From assembly GCA_002407775.1 (NCBI GenBank), contig DHOP01000093.1:1-32861 (forward strand): DNA of 32,861 bases. The letters are read 5' to 3'. The notes under the pieces were generated by a model. That model was not told where the DNA came from. It was given only the letters and a program-made list of their open reading frames with translations, and did not search any database. Source of the DNA: Prevotella sp. UBA5387 (GTDB lineage: Bacteria > Bacteroidota > Bacteroidia > Bacteroidales > Bacteroidaceae). The translations under genes and the position numbers were made by a program. Positions 14,965 to 22,919 of the stretch are shown one piece after another. Positions within the stretch are counted from its first letter, which is position 1. Every line of letters starts with the position of its first letter.

Positions 14965-16233
14965 TTAATCAATTACTTTGTATTTCTTCCATCCATAATA
15001 GGCACAAAAGATGAAGCAAATCAATGGTACGATGTAGGCTACATGGTAGATCGTAGGATTTGCGTTCATGATGTATGCGGATAATTGAGGTAAGACGGCG
15101 TTGCCAATAATAGCCATGACAAGGAATGCGGAGCCACTCTTGGTGTCTCCCTTCAAGTCCGTCAATGCCATAGAAAATTGGGTGGGGTAAATGATAGACA
15201 TGAAGAAAGAGATACCTATCATTGCGTAGAGCCCCACATATCCCCCGAAGATGATGACGACAAGGCATAGCAAGACATTGACCGAGGCATATACGGTCAA
15301 CATGTTCTGGGGTTTGAAACGTCCCATCAATAGCGTGCCGATCCATCTACCGAGCAAGAATGCGAGCATATACAACCCGAAGAATGTTGTTGCTTTCCCT
15401 TCATCAATGCCGACATAGATACAACAATATACCAAGAAGAGGCTATTGATAGCTGTTTGTCCTCCGTTATAGAAGAATTGGGCTATCACTCCCCAGCGTA
15501 AATGTGATCGCTTCAGAACATTGAAATTTATCAACTTCTCATCTTGTCCGACTTGCCCTTCTTCTTTGTTTCCCTCTTTAATCTTGGGTAATTTGTAGAA
15601 CGAGAAGATCAATGCAACGACAAGAAGTACGGCCGCGAGGATAAGGTATGGCATTTTCATGGCATCGGTTTCGAGTTGCACAAATGCCTCCCATCCACCA
15701 GGATAGTCGGTCGGAAGTGTCTCTCGAGTATATTGATTACCGCTTAGGATCAATTTACTAAGAAACATGGCCGAGATGAATGCACCAAGTCCATTGAATG
15801 ATTGTGCAAGATTAAGTCTTCTCGATGCCGTCTTGGGGTCCCCAAGCACCGTGATGTATGGATTGGCGGCCGTTTCCAGGAAACACATACCCGTAGCGAT
15901 GATGAAGAAAATGCATAGATATGCCCAGTACTCCTTTAGAATGGCGGCTGGGAAGAACAAGAGTCCGCCAAAAGCAGCCGTACATAGTCCAAAGATGATA
16001 CCAGCCTTGTAGCTAAAGCGCTTCATGAACATTGCTATTGGAATAGGGAATATGAAATACGCTAGCCAATAGGCAGACTCCGTGAAGGACGCCTGGAAAG
16101 GATTAAGCTCACATGTCTTCATCAATTGGCGGATCATAGTAGGAAGCAGATTACTACTTATGGCCCAAAGGAAGAAAAGACAAAATATGAGAATCAGGGG
16201 TACAATATATTGTTTACTAATTGATTTGTTCAT
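14965..16233 (-). CDS. FucP-family sugar permease (major facilitator superfamily)
   Basis: The 422-residue protein has about 12 membrane helices and aligns along its whole length with recalled E. coli L-fucose:proton symporter FucP. It shares FFLWAxxxNL, the PIPxxxxMKxxSYKAG loop, and LETAANPxxTVLG with Glu120 (FucP Glu135). Essential Asp46 of FucP corresponds to Pro31 here, while helix 2 has an acid at Glu52 where FucP has Gln. The energy coupling or substrate may therefore differ. The start ATG overlaps the amidohydrolase stop (ATGA), so the two are translationally coupled. It probably brings the monosaccharide (L-fucose, L-galactose or similar) into the cytoplasm for the operon enzymes. 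Confidence 0.9.
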   Translation of the reverse strand: MNKSISKQYIVPLILIFCLFFLWAISSNLLPTMIRQLMKTCELNPFQASFTESAYWLAYFIFPIPIAMFMKRFSYKAGIIFGLCTAAFGGLLFFPAAILKEYWAYLCIFFIIATGMCFLETAANPYITVLGDPKTASRRLNLAQSFNGLGAFISAMFLSKLILSGNQYTRETLPTDYPGGWEAFVQLETDAMKMPYLILAAVLLVVALIFSFYKLPKIKEGNKEEGQVGQDEKLINFNVLKRSHLRWGVIAQFFYNGGQTAINSLFLVYCCIYVGIDEGKATTFFGLYMLAFLLGRWIGTLLMGRFKPQNMLTVYASVNVLLCLVVIIFGGYVGLYAMIGISFFMSIIYPTQFSMALTDLKGDTKSGSAFLVMAIIGNAVLPQLSAYIMNANPTIYHVAYIVPLICFIFCAYYGWKKYKVID

Positions 16234-17159
16234 TCCGACATGTTTTTGATATATGGTAGATCGATGAGATTCTTGAAGCCGAAAAGTCGTTGTGCATTGA
16301 GAGAAAGGAATTTTTCTTTTTCTTCCTCATCAAGCATATCGCTTTTCAATATGAAGTCGTATGACATCTTATAGGTGATTGCGGTGATGGTTCGTGGATA
16401 ATCCGAGCCCCACATCAACTTGTCTATTCCAACCTCGTCTGCGGCTTGTCTAATAGCTTTCATTGCCGACGGGAAAGGGTAGAACTCATCATTGAAGAGC
16501 CACGTGATACCTCCACATTCAATGTACACATTGGGGTGTCTGGCCAAACGAATTTGTTCCATCCATCCACTCCGAGTGACCATTCCAAAATGTCCGATCA
16601 CTATCCGTAGATTTGGGCATTCGGCGATGACATCCTCCAACTCGGCAACTTGAGTGTCACCATCGGCTAGCTCCACATGAAGAATCAATCCTTTGTCTTC
16701 CAACGTGTGCATCAATTGCATCATCGGAGCACTATTCAGATACACCCTCCAATCGTCCCCAATAAGACGAGCAGCAGGTATCTTAATACCGAGAAAGCCT
16801 TCGACTATGAGTCGATTAGCCTGCTCAAGCCAGTTTGGCTTACGATAGTCGGCCATTCCGAAAACAAAGAAGCGGTCTGGATAATTCATTTTGACTTCCT
16901 TGAGATAATCGTTCTGCAATCCGTCAATGAACTCTTGAGTGATTACGGCGGCCGACACGCGGGCATAGTCCATGTTTGAGATAAACACTTCCGCCGAGTT
17001 TTGTCCATCGATCATGAATGGGGGAAGCATCTGGACCTCTTCTCCCATAAACATTGATCGCCCGTTTGGCAATGGAGAAATACGCTTCCCATTTACCTCG
17101 GTATCTTGCTTTAGCCACAAATGAGCATGAGCATCGATGATTTTTATGTGTTTGACCAT
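16230..17159 (-). CDS. Amidohydrolase-2 family, probable sugar lactonase
   Basis: The 309-residue protein belongs to the metal-dependent amidohydrolase family that includes L-fucono-lactonase and 2-pyrone-4,6-dicarboxylate lactonase. The N-terminal metal motif is DAHAHLW (residues 9-15). Further signature histidines are in ILHVELAD and VIGHFG, and the closing motif is WGSDYPR, with the catalytic aspartate. Its gene overlaps the aldo-keto reductase gene by 16 bp and the permease gene by 4 bp. An enzyme that makes a lactone upstream and a lactonase directly after it fits the first two steps of oxidative L-fucose or L-galactose breakdown. The reaction is inferred, and other amidohydrolase substrates cannot be excluded. 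Confidence 0.85.
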   Translation of the reverse strand: MVKHIKIIDAHAHLWLKQDTEVNGKRISPLPNGRSMFMGEEVQMLPPFMIDGQNSAEVFISNMDYARVSAAVITQEFIDGLQNDYLKEVKMNYPDRFFVFGMADYRKPNWLEQANRLIVEGFLGIKIPAARLIGDDWRVYLNSAPMMQLMHTLEDKGLILHVELADGDTQVAELEDVIAECPNLRIVIGHFGMVTRSGWMEQIRLARHPNVYIECGGITWLFNDEFYPFPSAMKAIRQAADEVGIDKLMWGSDYPRTITAITYKMSYDFILKSDMLDEEEKEKFLSLNAQRLFGFKNLIDLPYIKNMSE

Positions 17160-18076
17160 GACACTCTCTGTTGGTCACCAATAATTTCCTTCACCTTCTT
17201 GACCATTTCCCAATCAATAGGAGCATTGGCATAGTCAATGTTCTGCTTGAGATTCTCTGGACGTGTGGTACTGAAGATGGTGGTGGCTATGCGTGGCTCC
17301 GATGTAGAATATTGCATGGCGAGTTTTTCGATGGGGTAGTCGGACTCAGAGCAAAACTCTACGGCTCGCTTACAAGCGTCCTTCAAGGGTTGTGGTGCCG
17401 GGTGCCAATCAGGTGTCCCGCGTTGGGTGAGAAGCCCCATTGAGAAAGGAGATGCGTTCAATACTCCGACATGATGCTCTTCGAAGAAGTCAAGGAAATC
17501 TAACAACTTATCATCGTTCAAACAAAAATGGCAAAAGTTCATCACACTCTCTATCGTTCCCTCGGGTACGTGTTCAATGATCCATTTTAGGTTTTCAAGT
17601 TGTAGATCGGTACAACCTACGTGCTTCACCACACCTTTCTCTTTCAACTCAACCAATGCTGGTATCGTCTCATTGGCCACCTGATTGAGGTCGGCGAACT
17701 CGATGTCGTGTACATTAATGATGTCGATGTAGTCCAGATGGAGACGCTCCATGCTCTCATAGACGCTCTCCTTTGCGCGCTTAGCCGAATAGTCCCAAGT
17801 GTTGTGACCGTCTTCGCCATAGCGTCCTACCTTTGTTGAGAGGAAGAATTTATCTCTGGGAATATCCTTGAGGGCTTTTCCCAATACGGTTTCTGCCTTG
17901 TAATAACCATAATATGGTGAAACATCGATGATGTTAATTCCTTCATTGATGGCCGTGAAAACGGCGTCGATACCCCGCTTTTCATCAAAGTCGTGAAACA
18001 CACCGCCTAATGACGAAGCACCGAAGCCTATGGTTGAGACTTTCATTCCGGTCTTGCCTAATTCTCTGTACTGCAT
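17144..18076 (-). CDS. Aldo-keto reductase, L-galactose/L-fucose dehydrogenase-like
   Basis: The 310-residue protein has the aldo-keto reductase tetrad Asp51, Tyr56, Lys82 and His123 (DVSPYYG, STKVGR, NVHD). It resembles plant L-galactose dehydrogenase over long stretches, for example RELGKTGMKVSTIGFGASSLG, DIEFADLNQVANETIPAL and SPFSMGLLTQRGTPDWHPA. Enzymes of this branch oxidise L-galactose or its 6-deoxy form L-fucose at C1 to the lactone with NAD(P). It is the first gene of the operon, followed by a lactonase-type amidohydrolase, which supports this direction. The promoter and inverted repeats just upstream suggest control by the neighbouring LacI protein. Confidence 0.88.
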   Translation of the reverse strand: MQYRELGKTGMKVSTIGFGASSLGGVFHDFDEKRGIDAVFTAINEGINIIDVSPYYGYYKAETVLGKALKDIPRDKFFLSTKVGRYGEDGHNTWDYSAKRAKESVYESMERLHLDYIDIINVHDIEFADLNQVANETIPALVELKEKGVVKHVGCTDLQLENLKWIIEHVPEGTIESVMNFCHFCLNDDKLLDFLDFFEEHHVGVLNASPFSMGLLTQRGTPDWHPAPQPLKDACKRAVEFCSESDYPIEKLAMQYSTSEPRIATTIFSTTRPENLKQNIDYANAPIDWEMVKKVKEIIGDQQRVSWSNT

Positions 18077-18112
18077 AATAAGATTGTTTAAATTAATAGG
18101 TAATTATGCCAA

Positions 18113-18150
18113 CAAAGATAATATTAGGAGTTCATCAATAAGGGATGAAC
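18113..18150 (-). promoter_or_regulatory. Promoter and candidate LacI operator of the sugar operon
   Basis: Minus-strand -7 box TATCTTTG occupies 18113-18120, with a TTG about 18 bp upstream. The inverted repeat GTTCATC-N7-GATGAAC (18130-18150) covers the -33 region, where a repressor would block polymerase. The leader to ATG 18076 is about 32 nt. Confidence 0.6.
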
Positions 18151-18159
18151 CTATCTTTT

Positions 18160-18183
18160 CTTAACGCAAACCATTGCGTTAAG
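18160..18183. promoter_or_regulatory. 24-nt inverted repeat at the end of the LacI gene
   Basis: CTTAACGCAA (18160-18169) and TTGCGTTAAG (18174-18183) pair perfectly around ACCA. The stop codon of the LacI gene lies inside. There is no T-run on the minus strand, so a terminator is less likely than an operator for the downstream sugar operon; an mRNA hairpin is the alternative. Confidence 0.5.
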
Positions 18184-19192
18184 ATCGTGTGCTTTCTCTT
18201 ACCTCAAGCCGTGTGCTCACCACGGCATGTTGTGGTTCGGTATTTCCATTGATCTGATCCAGTAATAACTCACAAGCCTTTCTACCCATGCTCTTGGTGT
18301 CGTGACGTACTGCCGTTAGCTTGGGCTCAACGTATTTGGCATGTGCTTCATCCGTATATCCAATAAGGGCTATATCGCTAGGAATGGATAAGTTTCGGCT
18401 TTTAATGGCTTCCATGGCCGCAAAAGCAAGGGTATCATTCATGGCTAGAATGGAGTCGGGAGGTTCAGGCAAATCGAGTAGGGCAAGGGTGTCTATCAAG
18501 CCTGTGTTATATTCCATAGCGTGACAGATCACCAATGAGGGATCAATTGTTATTTTCTTTTCGTGTAGTGCCTCAATATACCCATGCTTGCGGTCGGTTA
18601 CAATATTTAGTCTATTTGGACCTCCGAGGAAAGCAATTCTTTTCGAACCATGTTTTTGCAAATAATGGGTGGCCATTTTAGCCGAACGTGAATCATCGGC
18701 GGTCACGGTCGAAAATAGTTCTTTCTTACAAATACGATCATAGAGAACGATGGGCATGCTAATGTCTTTCAAATCCAAGAAATGGCTATAGTCGGTAGTC
18801 TCTTGTGAAAGGCAAGCGATGATTCCGTCCACATGCATGTTGACCAGGTTTTGTACGGCTCTCACTTCCTCTTCATATCGCTCGTTAGAAGTCATGATGA
18901 TACTAAAATATCCATGACTTTGAGCGCATTCTTCAATGCTTTTGAGGATCGACGAGAAGAAATATGTGGCGATGTCAGGGACTATGACCCCAATGATGTG
19001 AGGGGCGTCAAAGCGCAAACTCAGTGCGAAAGGGTTTGGGCGATAATTATTCTCGGAAGCAATTTGATGAACCTTCTCACGCAAATCATCACTAACCCCA
19101 GGAAGCCCTCTAAGTGCTCTGGATACCGTTGAGACAGCTACACCCAGACGGCGTGCTATATCTTGTTGGGAGATATGCCTCTTATTCTTCAT
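18179..19192 (-). CDS. LacI-family transcriptional regulator
   Basis: The product is 337 residues from ATG 19192. The earlier in-frame TTG at 19216 overlaps the -7 box and cannot be used. The N-terminal helix-turn-helix and hinge helix (ISQQDIARRLGVAVSTVSRALRG ... NYRPNPFALSLR) are typical of LacI. The remaining 270 residues are a periplasmic-binding-protein-like sugar sensor (IIGVIVPDIATYFFSSILKSIE, GGPNRLN, AMNDTLAFAAMEA). It lies upstream of and in the same direction as the dehydrogenase-lactonase-permease operon, with a separate operon promoter. Repression of that operon and release by its sugar or a pathway intermediate is the likely role. Confidence 0.93.
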   Translation of the reverse strand: MKNKRHISQQDIARRLGVAVSTVSRALRGLPGVSDDLREKVHQIASENNYRPNPFALSLRFDAPHIIGVIVPDIATYFFSSILKSIEECAQSHGYFSIIMTSNERYEEEVRAVQNLVNMHVDGIIACLSQETTDYSHFLDLKDISMPIVLYDRICKKELFSTVTADDSRSAKMATHYLQKHGSKRIAFLGGPNRLNIVTDRKHGYIEALHEKKITIDPSLVICHAMEYNTGLIDTLALLDLPEPPDSILAMNDTLAFAAMEAIKSRNLSIPSDIALIGYTDEAHAKYVEPKLTAVRHDTKSMGRKACELLLDQINGNTEPQHAVVSTRLEVRESTRS

Positions 19193-19213
19193 AAACCATT
19201 GACCTAGGTTGGA

Positions 19214-19221
19214 CAAACGTA
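19214..19221 (-). promoter_or_regulatory. -7 box TACGTTTG of the LacI gene
   Basis: The box fits TAnnTTTG on the minus strand and gives a leader of about 18 nt to ATG 19192. It decides the start codon, because the longer frame would begin inside the box. No good -33 element was found. Confidence 0.5.
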
Positions 19222-19491
19222 ATGTTGATGGAGCTTAATGATATCGTTTGTTGTTGCTTTATGGCTAAAACAACAATGTGATATATCGTGACGAAAATCA
19301 TCATCGACAAAGTTACCGAAGTTTTCTGTATTGTAGTCGAATTCTATGATGGATTTTGAGGTAGTAATAAGTTATTTGAGGATAGTCTTTGCCATGATTG
19401 TCTTTAACCCTGGATACCATTTGGTAGTTTGATTTCTCCTTAGCTATTGAGAATCTTTTCCAAATTGGGTCACTAATCCGCTTCCTTGTCG

Positions 19492-19499
19492 TAACTTTG
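19492..19499 (+). promoter_or_regulatory. -7 box TAACTTTG of the cation transporter gene
   Basis: The box fits TAnnTTTG and lies 31 bp before ATG 19530. A TTG at 19465-19467 lies 24 bp upstream, one base beyond the usual spacing range. Confidence 0.5.
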
Positions 19500-19529
19500 T
19501 AGGCGAAACTCATTCAATATTGTCATACG

Positions 19530-20459
19530 ATGGAAAGGAAAAAAGGGGGAATGGCCAGTGTCTTTGCCGCGTTGGGCGCTAATTTATTGGTAGCCTTGTC
19601 GAAGTTTGTGGGATTTGCTCTGTCAGGGTCCGCGGCGATGCTCAATGAATCTATACATAGCGTTGTGGATTGCGCAAACCAGGTTCTTTTACTTGTTGGC
19701 GATAAACAGGCGAAAAAGCAAGCTACGGCAAATCACCCATTTGGCCAGGGTCGAGCCAAATATTTCTATAGTACCATAGTGGCAATGATGTTGTTCTTTG
19801 CCGGTGGTGCTTTGGGTATTATGGAGGCCTCACAAAAAATGTTTCATCCCGAACATACACTAGAAAATGCATGGCTGGTGATGGGAATATTGCTCATTGA
19901 CATCTTTATCGAATCGTCCAGCCTTCGTGTTGCTATCAAAGAAATCAGAGTACTTAATAAGAAACATTTGCCAATTTGGAAATTCCTCCACGAGAGCCGT
20001 CATAGTGAGATATTGATCATTTTCGCAGAGGATACGTGTGCCGTTATTGGTTTGCTCCTGGCAATGGGAGGTACCCTTCTAAGTCATCTCACGGGAAATC
20101 CATTCTATGATGCCTTGTCTGGTGTGCTCATTGGAATTCTACTGTGTTTAGCCGCTCTTTTTCTTGCTCGGGAATTCTATAGTCTTATTATTGGCGAAAG
20201 CGCCACGGAGAGTGACCTTTCCGTTATCCGCAAGTCATTCGACCGTGAGGAAATCTCAAGGCTTATTAATCTGAAGACCATTCATTTGAGTCCTACGGAC
20301 ATTCTTCTGACCGGCAAGATAGAACTAAAAGAAAGTTTTGCAAGTCATTCGTCAGATATCATTAATAGCATTGAACGTAGCATCCGGGCTGATCTACCTC
20401 AATACAAGATATTTATCTATATCGAGATTGATGAGTATTTGGAGAACTATTCTAGATGA
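19530..20459 (+). CDS. Cation diffusion facilitator (zinc-type) transporter
   Basis: The 309-residue inner-membrane protein has about six helices. The metal site of helix 2 is HSVVD (HxxxD). The helix 5 site is the acidic form FAEDTCAVIG, as in the SLC30A9-like branch, rather than a second HxxxD. Other family marks are LLVALSKFVGFALSGSAAMLNESIHS, and HPFGQGRAKYFYS on the cytoplasmic loop. A C-terminal cytoplasmic domain of about 90 residues follows. Members export Zn, Fe, Mn or Co in exchange for protons; the metal cannot be assigned here. It is monocistronic and convergent with the TonB-like gene. Confidence 0.93.
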   Translation: MERKKGGMASVFAALGANLLVALSKFVGFALSGSAAMLNESIHSVVDCANQVLLLVGDKQAKKQATANHPFGQGRAKYFYSTIVAMMLFFAGGALGIMEASQKMFHPEHTLENAWLVMGILLIDIFIESSSLRVAIKEIRVLNKKHLPIWKFLHESRHSEILIIFAEDTCAVIGLLLAMGGTLLSHLTGNPFYDALSGVLIGILLCLAALFLAREFYSLIIGESATESDLSVIRKSFDREEISRLINLKTIHLSPTDILLTGKIELKESFASHSSDIINSIERSIRADLPQYKIFIYIEIDEYLENYSR

Positions 20460-20501
20460 AAGACTACTAATATTGCTTGGAAACCTCGCAAGATTATTCT
20501 C

Positions 20502-21299
20502 TTATGGCTTGAACATCACAGGGATCACAACCATTGTCAAGACTGGTCTTCCTTTCTCCTCTCCAGGCTTCCATTTAGGCATCGTACTTATGACCCTTAA
20601 GACCTCGTTGTCACAATAGCTATCAAGGGATTGAAGAATCTTAACATTGGTAATGGCACCACTTTTTTGTACAATGAACTGGACCACAACTTTACCTTCT
20701 ACTTTGTCTTTCAAATCCTGAGCAGGATATTGTAAATTTGCCGTTAACCATTTCATAAAAGCAGAAGGACCACCAGGAAACTCTGGAAGTTTTTTGACAA
20801 TCTTAAGCGTACCGGCATCGCCCGAAAGACCCGTAGTAGATGCAACTGCTTGGGACACGGCCAACGAATCTTCTTTTGCCACAACTCCAGTGATAGTCTT
20901 AGCTCCAGATAATTCCTCCTGACTCTTAAGTTCGTCTCCTGTCAATGCCTCAGAATCCTTTTTGATAATAGGTACCGTGTAGTGCACAGACTTCTTCGAG
21001 ACATTGTTTAAGCGTGCTTGCTCAATCGAACCGGTAACATGAAGCTCTGCTTTGCTATGCAGGGGTACTAATTTAGACATCTCCATGACCTCCGTCATCT
21101 TAATGTGTGTCTTTGGAGTTACAAGATAATTGATAAATGAGAAGAATAGGGGGAGCACAATGACCGTGGCCATCGTCGACAAGGCAATTAGGTAGCGCTT
21201 CGTGGAACTGACACGAAGATCGTATGCACCATAGTCCTTATTCCTTCCTTCAAAGATGATGTTGCACCATTCATGTGAATTAAGATCAAACTTAGCCAT
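20502..21299 (-). CDS. TonB-family energy transducer
   Basis: The product is 265 residues from ATG 21299; the frame extends to a TTG at 21308 that is not needed. An N-terminal cytoplasmic segment (HEWCNIIFEGRNKDYGAYDLR) is the conserved Bacteroidetes TonB-like start and precedes a single membrane helix at about 40-58. A periplasmic linker of about 110 residues, not notably proline-rich, leads to a C-terminal TonB domain (about 175-265, PEFPGGPSAFMKWLTANLQYP ... GKVVVQFIVQKSGAITNVKILQ ... MPKWKPGEEKGRPV). TonB proteins use the ExbBD proton motive force to energise outer-membrane receptors such as the SusC in this window, although no ExbBD is present nearby and any pairing is speculative. Confidence 0.92.
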   Translation of the reverse strand: MAKFDLNSHEWCNIIFEGRNKDYGAYDLRVSSTKRYLIALSTMATVIVLPLFFSFINYLVTPKTHIKMTEVMEMSKLVPLHSKAELHVTGSIEQARLNNVSKKSVHYTVPIIKKDSEALTGDELKSQEELSGAKTITGVVAKEDSLAVSQAVASTTGLSGDAGTLKIVKKLPEFPGGPSAFMKWLTANLQYPAQDLKDKVEGKVVVQFIVQKSGAITNVKILQSLDSYCDNEVLRVISTMPKWKPGEEKGRPVLTMVVIPVMFKP

Positions 21300-21510
21300 T
21301 AATATCAATACTTAACCGCAAATCTCACCTTGCAACATACATTGCTTTGAACATGCCTTTTCTCCATTTTAGTATAAACCTATGCCGGTTATCCATTTCG
21401 GACTTCAAAAGTATAATGATTTTTCGAGAAAACCACGTTATCTTTTGTGAAATGAAGAAAAACTATTCAAAACGTGTTCATCAATTACAGAAAACAATTC
21501 AGATTCCAGT

Positions 21511-21552
21511 TATAATAAAAAAGCGGAAACCTTTTTGTAAGGTCTCCGCTTT
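21511..21552 (-). terminator. Intrinsic terminator after tRNA-His
   Basis: On the minus strand AAAGCGGAGACCTT pairs with AAGGTTTCCGCTTT (one mismatched position inside) and is followed by TTTTTTATTATAA. It starts directly after the tRNA 3' end, so it defines the transcript end. Confidence 0.85.
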
Positions 21553-21553
21553 G

Positions 21554-21628
21554 GGTGGAGGGTGGGACTCGAACCCACGACATTCAGAACCACAATCTGA
21601 CGCTCTAACCAACTGAACTACATCCACC
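21554..21628 (-). tRNA. tRNA-His (anticodon GTG)
   Basis: The cloverleaf on the minus strand has D arm GTTC-AGTTGGTTA-GAGC, anticodon stem and loop TCAGA-TTGTGGT-TCTGA with anticodon GTG, and T arm GTGGG-TTCGAGT-CCCAC. An extra 5' G (21628) pairs with C73, the hallmark of tRNA-His. CCA is not encoded (C73 is followed by CAA). The acceptor stem has a U6-C67 mismatch as read. It has its own promoter (21658-21689) and terminator (21511-21552). Confidence 0.96.
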
Positions 21629-21657
21629 GTATTAGGGCGCTTGTTTTCAAGCGAGTG

Positions 21658-21689
21658 CAAAGGTAAGGGAATTATTTGATTTTGCCAAA
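21658..21689 (-). promoter_or_regulatory. Promoter of tRNA-His
   Basis: Minus-strand -7 box TACCTTTG (21658-21665) and -33 element TTTG (21686-21689) are 20 bp apart, an ideal Bacteroidetes promoter. The -33 element lies inside the hairpin that ends secG. A small hairpin CGCTTG-TTTT-CAAGCG (21638-21653) lies in the leader. Confidence 0.75.
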
Positions 21690-21697
21690 TAATTCCC
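21667..21697 (-). terminator. Hairpin after secG
   Basis: Perfect 12-bp arms GGGAATTATTTG (21667-21678) and CAAATAATTCCC (21686-21697) lie 14 bp past the secG stop codon. The downstream tail is only weakly T-rich, so termination may be partial. The structure overlaps the tRNA promoter. Confidence 0.65.
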
Positions 21698-21711
21698 CTG
21701 AATATTTCTTT

Positions 21712-22107
21712 TTATTTTGCAGGTGTTGTCGGTGCCATTGGGGTTTTTGCCGGAGCGGCTGGAGCTTGAGCACCTTGTTGAGCAGCACCTTGTGCAGGAG
21801 CAGCTTGGAAGCCCTGTGTGTTAGTAGGGTTGGTGGTGCGAGTCTCGGTAGCAGCCTTTTCAAGTACACTCTGCTCTGTGGAGGCTTGTGGTGCCGTATA
21901 GGAGCAAACGATACTAATGATTACCATGGCAGCAGCGAGTCCCCATGTGGCTTTCTCCACGAAATCGGTGGTTTTGCGCACGCCCATGATGGCATTGGAA
22001 GAAGAAAAGTTGCTAGCTAGGCCACCTCCTTTAGATTCCTGAATGAGTACTATGAATATCATCAGGAGCGACACGACAACGATGAGAACTACAAAAAATG
22101 TGTACAT
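21712..22107 (-). CDS. secG: Preprotein translocase subunit SecG
   Basis: The 131-residue protein has two membrane helices (about residues 3-23 and 52-70). The SecG loop between them carries IQESKGGGLASNFSSSNAIMGVRKTTDFVEKATW, with the family QxxKGGGL motif. SecG is the small auxiliary subunit of the SecYEG channel in the inner membrane. The C-terminal tail of about 55 residues is rich in Ala, Pro, Gln and Thr, as often in Bacteroidetes SecG, and is longer than in E. coli. It is the last gene of the sigma54-activator - lptE - TPR - secG cluster, 13 bp after the TPR gene. Confidence 0.95.
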   Translation of the reverse strand: MYTFFVVLIVVVSLLMIFIVLIQESKGGGLASNFSSSNAIMGVRKTTDFVEKATWGLAAAMVIISIVCSYTAPQASTEQSVLEKAATETRTTNPTNTQGFQAAPAQGAAQQGAQAPAAPAKTPMAPTTPAK

Positions 22108-22120
22108 AATTCTTTACTTA

Positions 22121-22879
22121 TTATCTTTTATTGTTTAATATCAATTTTTCTAAGAAACGGATTTGGTCTGCAAAGTAACCACTTTTTTTCGGATTATTCA
22201 AATTTATGCGTTGAATTATTTCTAAAGCTTTGTCATATCGACATTGTTTGATATAAATTCGAGCCAATGTTTCTGTGAAGTAGCCTTCGTTGCCATTATA
22301 CCCTTCCTCATTCTCAGGATTGTCAAGTGTTGGAGTGTATTCCGGTTCTTCTTTTAATTGTATTTTCTTGCCTTCAGTATTGATAAAATTATCAATCAAA
22401 CTTTGACCTTTCATCTGTGGGCGTTCTATTGTTTCAATGGAACTTTCCTCACACTCTGTTTCAAGCAAATAGGAAACGTAATCAATGGCGGCATCTGCTG
22501 GAGTTGGTCGTCTTTTTGATTTTTCCTTAGGCTCATCATCATCAGGAACAGTGTCAAGAAAGTTTTCGATGAGTGATATGGTGCGGTCTTGATTATCGTT
22601 GGAGGATTTTGACGAAACGGACTTTACCGCCGATTCAGCCAACTTGAATCTATAATGAGCAGCCTCCACAAGATTAAATACAACCTTGCGATCCGTGATG
22701 TAAATGGCCGCACGCTTCAGCTCCTCGTTGAACGTTGGGTCGTGAAGCAAATAAAGATTTTGTAGCAGTAACAGTCGGGCAGTCTGATAATAGGGGTACA
22801 ACGCGAGTAGACTACGAAGGTCGTAGAGTGTTTCGCGGTCTAGTTGGTCAGGATGCTTGATGAGTTCTGCAATGTCCAT
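22121..22879 (-). CDS. Conserved Bacteroidetes TPR-like protein of the lptE-secG operon
   Basis: The 252-residue protein has no signal peptide. Residues about 1-100 are helical (LIKHPDQLDRETLYDLRSLLALYPYYQTARLLLLQNLYL). A charged, low-complexity middle (about 100-185) includes PDDDEPKEKSKRR. Residues about 205-250 form a tetratricopeptide unit (YFTETLARIYIKQCRYDKALEIIQRINLNNPKKSGYFADQIRFLEKLI). Its function is unknown. The fixed place between lptE and secG suggests a link to envelope biogenesis, but the sequence shows no enzyme motif. Confidence 0.85.
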   Translation of the reverse strand: MDIAELIKHPDQLDRETLYDLRSLLALYPYYQTARLLLLQNLYLLHDPTFNEELKRAAIYITDRKVVFNLVEAAHYRFKLAESAVKSVSSKSSNDNQDRTISLIENFLDTVPDDDEPKEKSKRRPTPADAAIDYVSYLLETECEESSIETIERPQMKGQSLIDNFINTEGKKIQLKEEPEYTPTLDNPENEEGYNGNEGYFTETLARIYIKQCRYDKALEIIQRINLNNPKKSGYFADQIRFLEKLILNNKR

Positions 22880-22919
22880 ATTTGGTATGAGTTTCTAGTG
22901 AGTCTAAGATTGGTGCTCT

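Larger units (their letters stand above)
19193..19529. other. Divergent intergenic region, no gene
   Basis: No gene is credible in this stretch. On the minus strand it carries the LacI promoter (-7 box TACGTTTG at 19214-19221) and an ACCTAGGT palindrome (19202-19209) in the short leader, perhaps for autoregulation. An 8-bp inverted repeat TTGTTGTT/AACAACAA spans 19248-19276. On the plus strand it carries the transporter promoter at 19492-19499. Confidence 0.5.

Noticed and set aside
21347..21616. Plus-strand frame ending in GWDSNPRHSEPQSDALTN
   Set aside because: This peptide pattern is the usual false translation of the antisense strand of a tRNA gene; it overlaps tRNA-His and its terminator.
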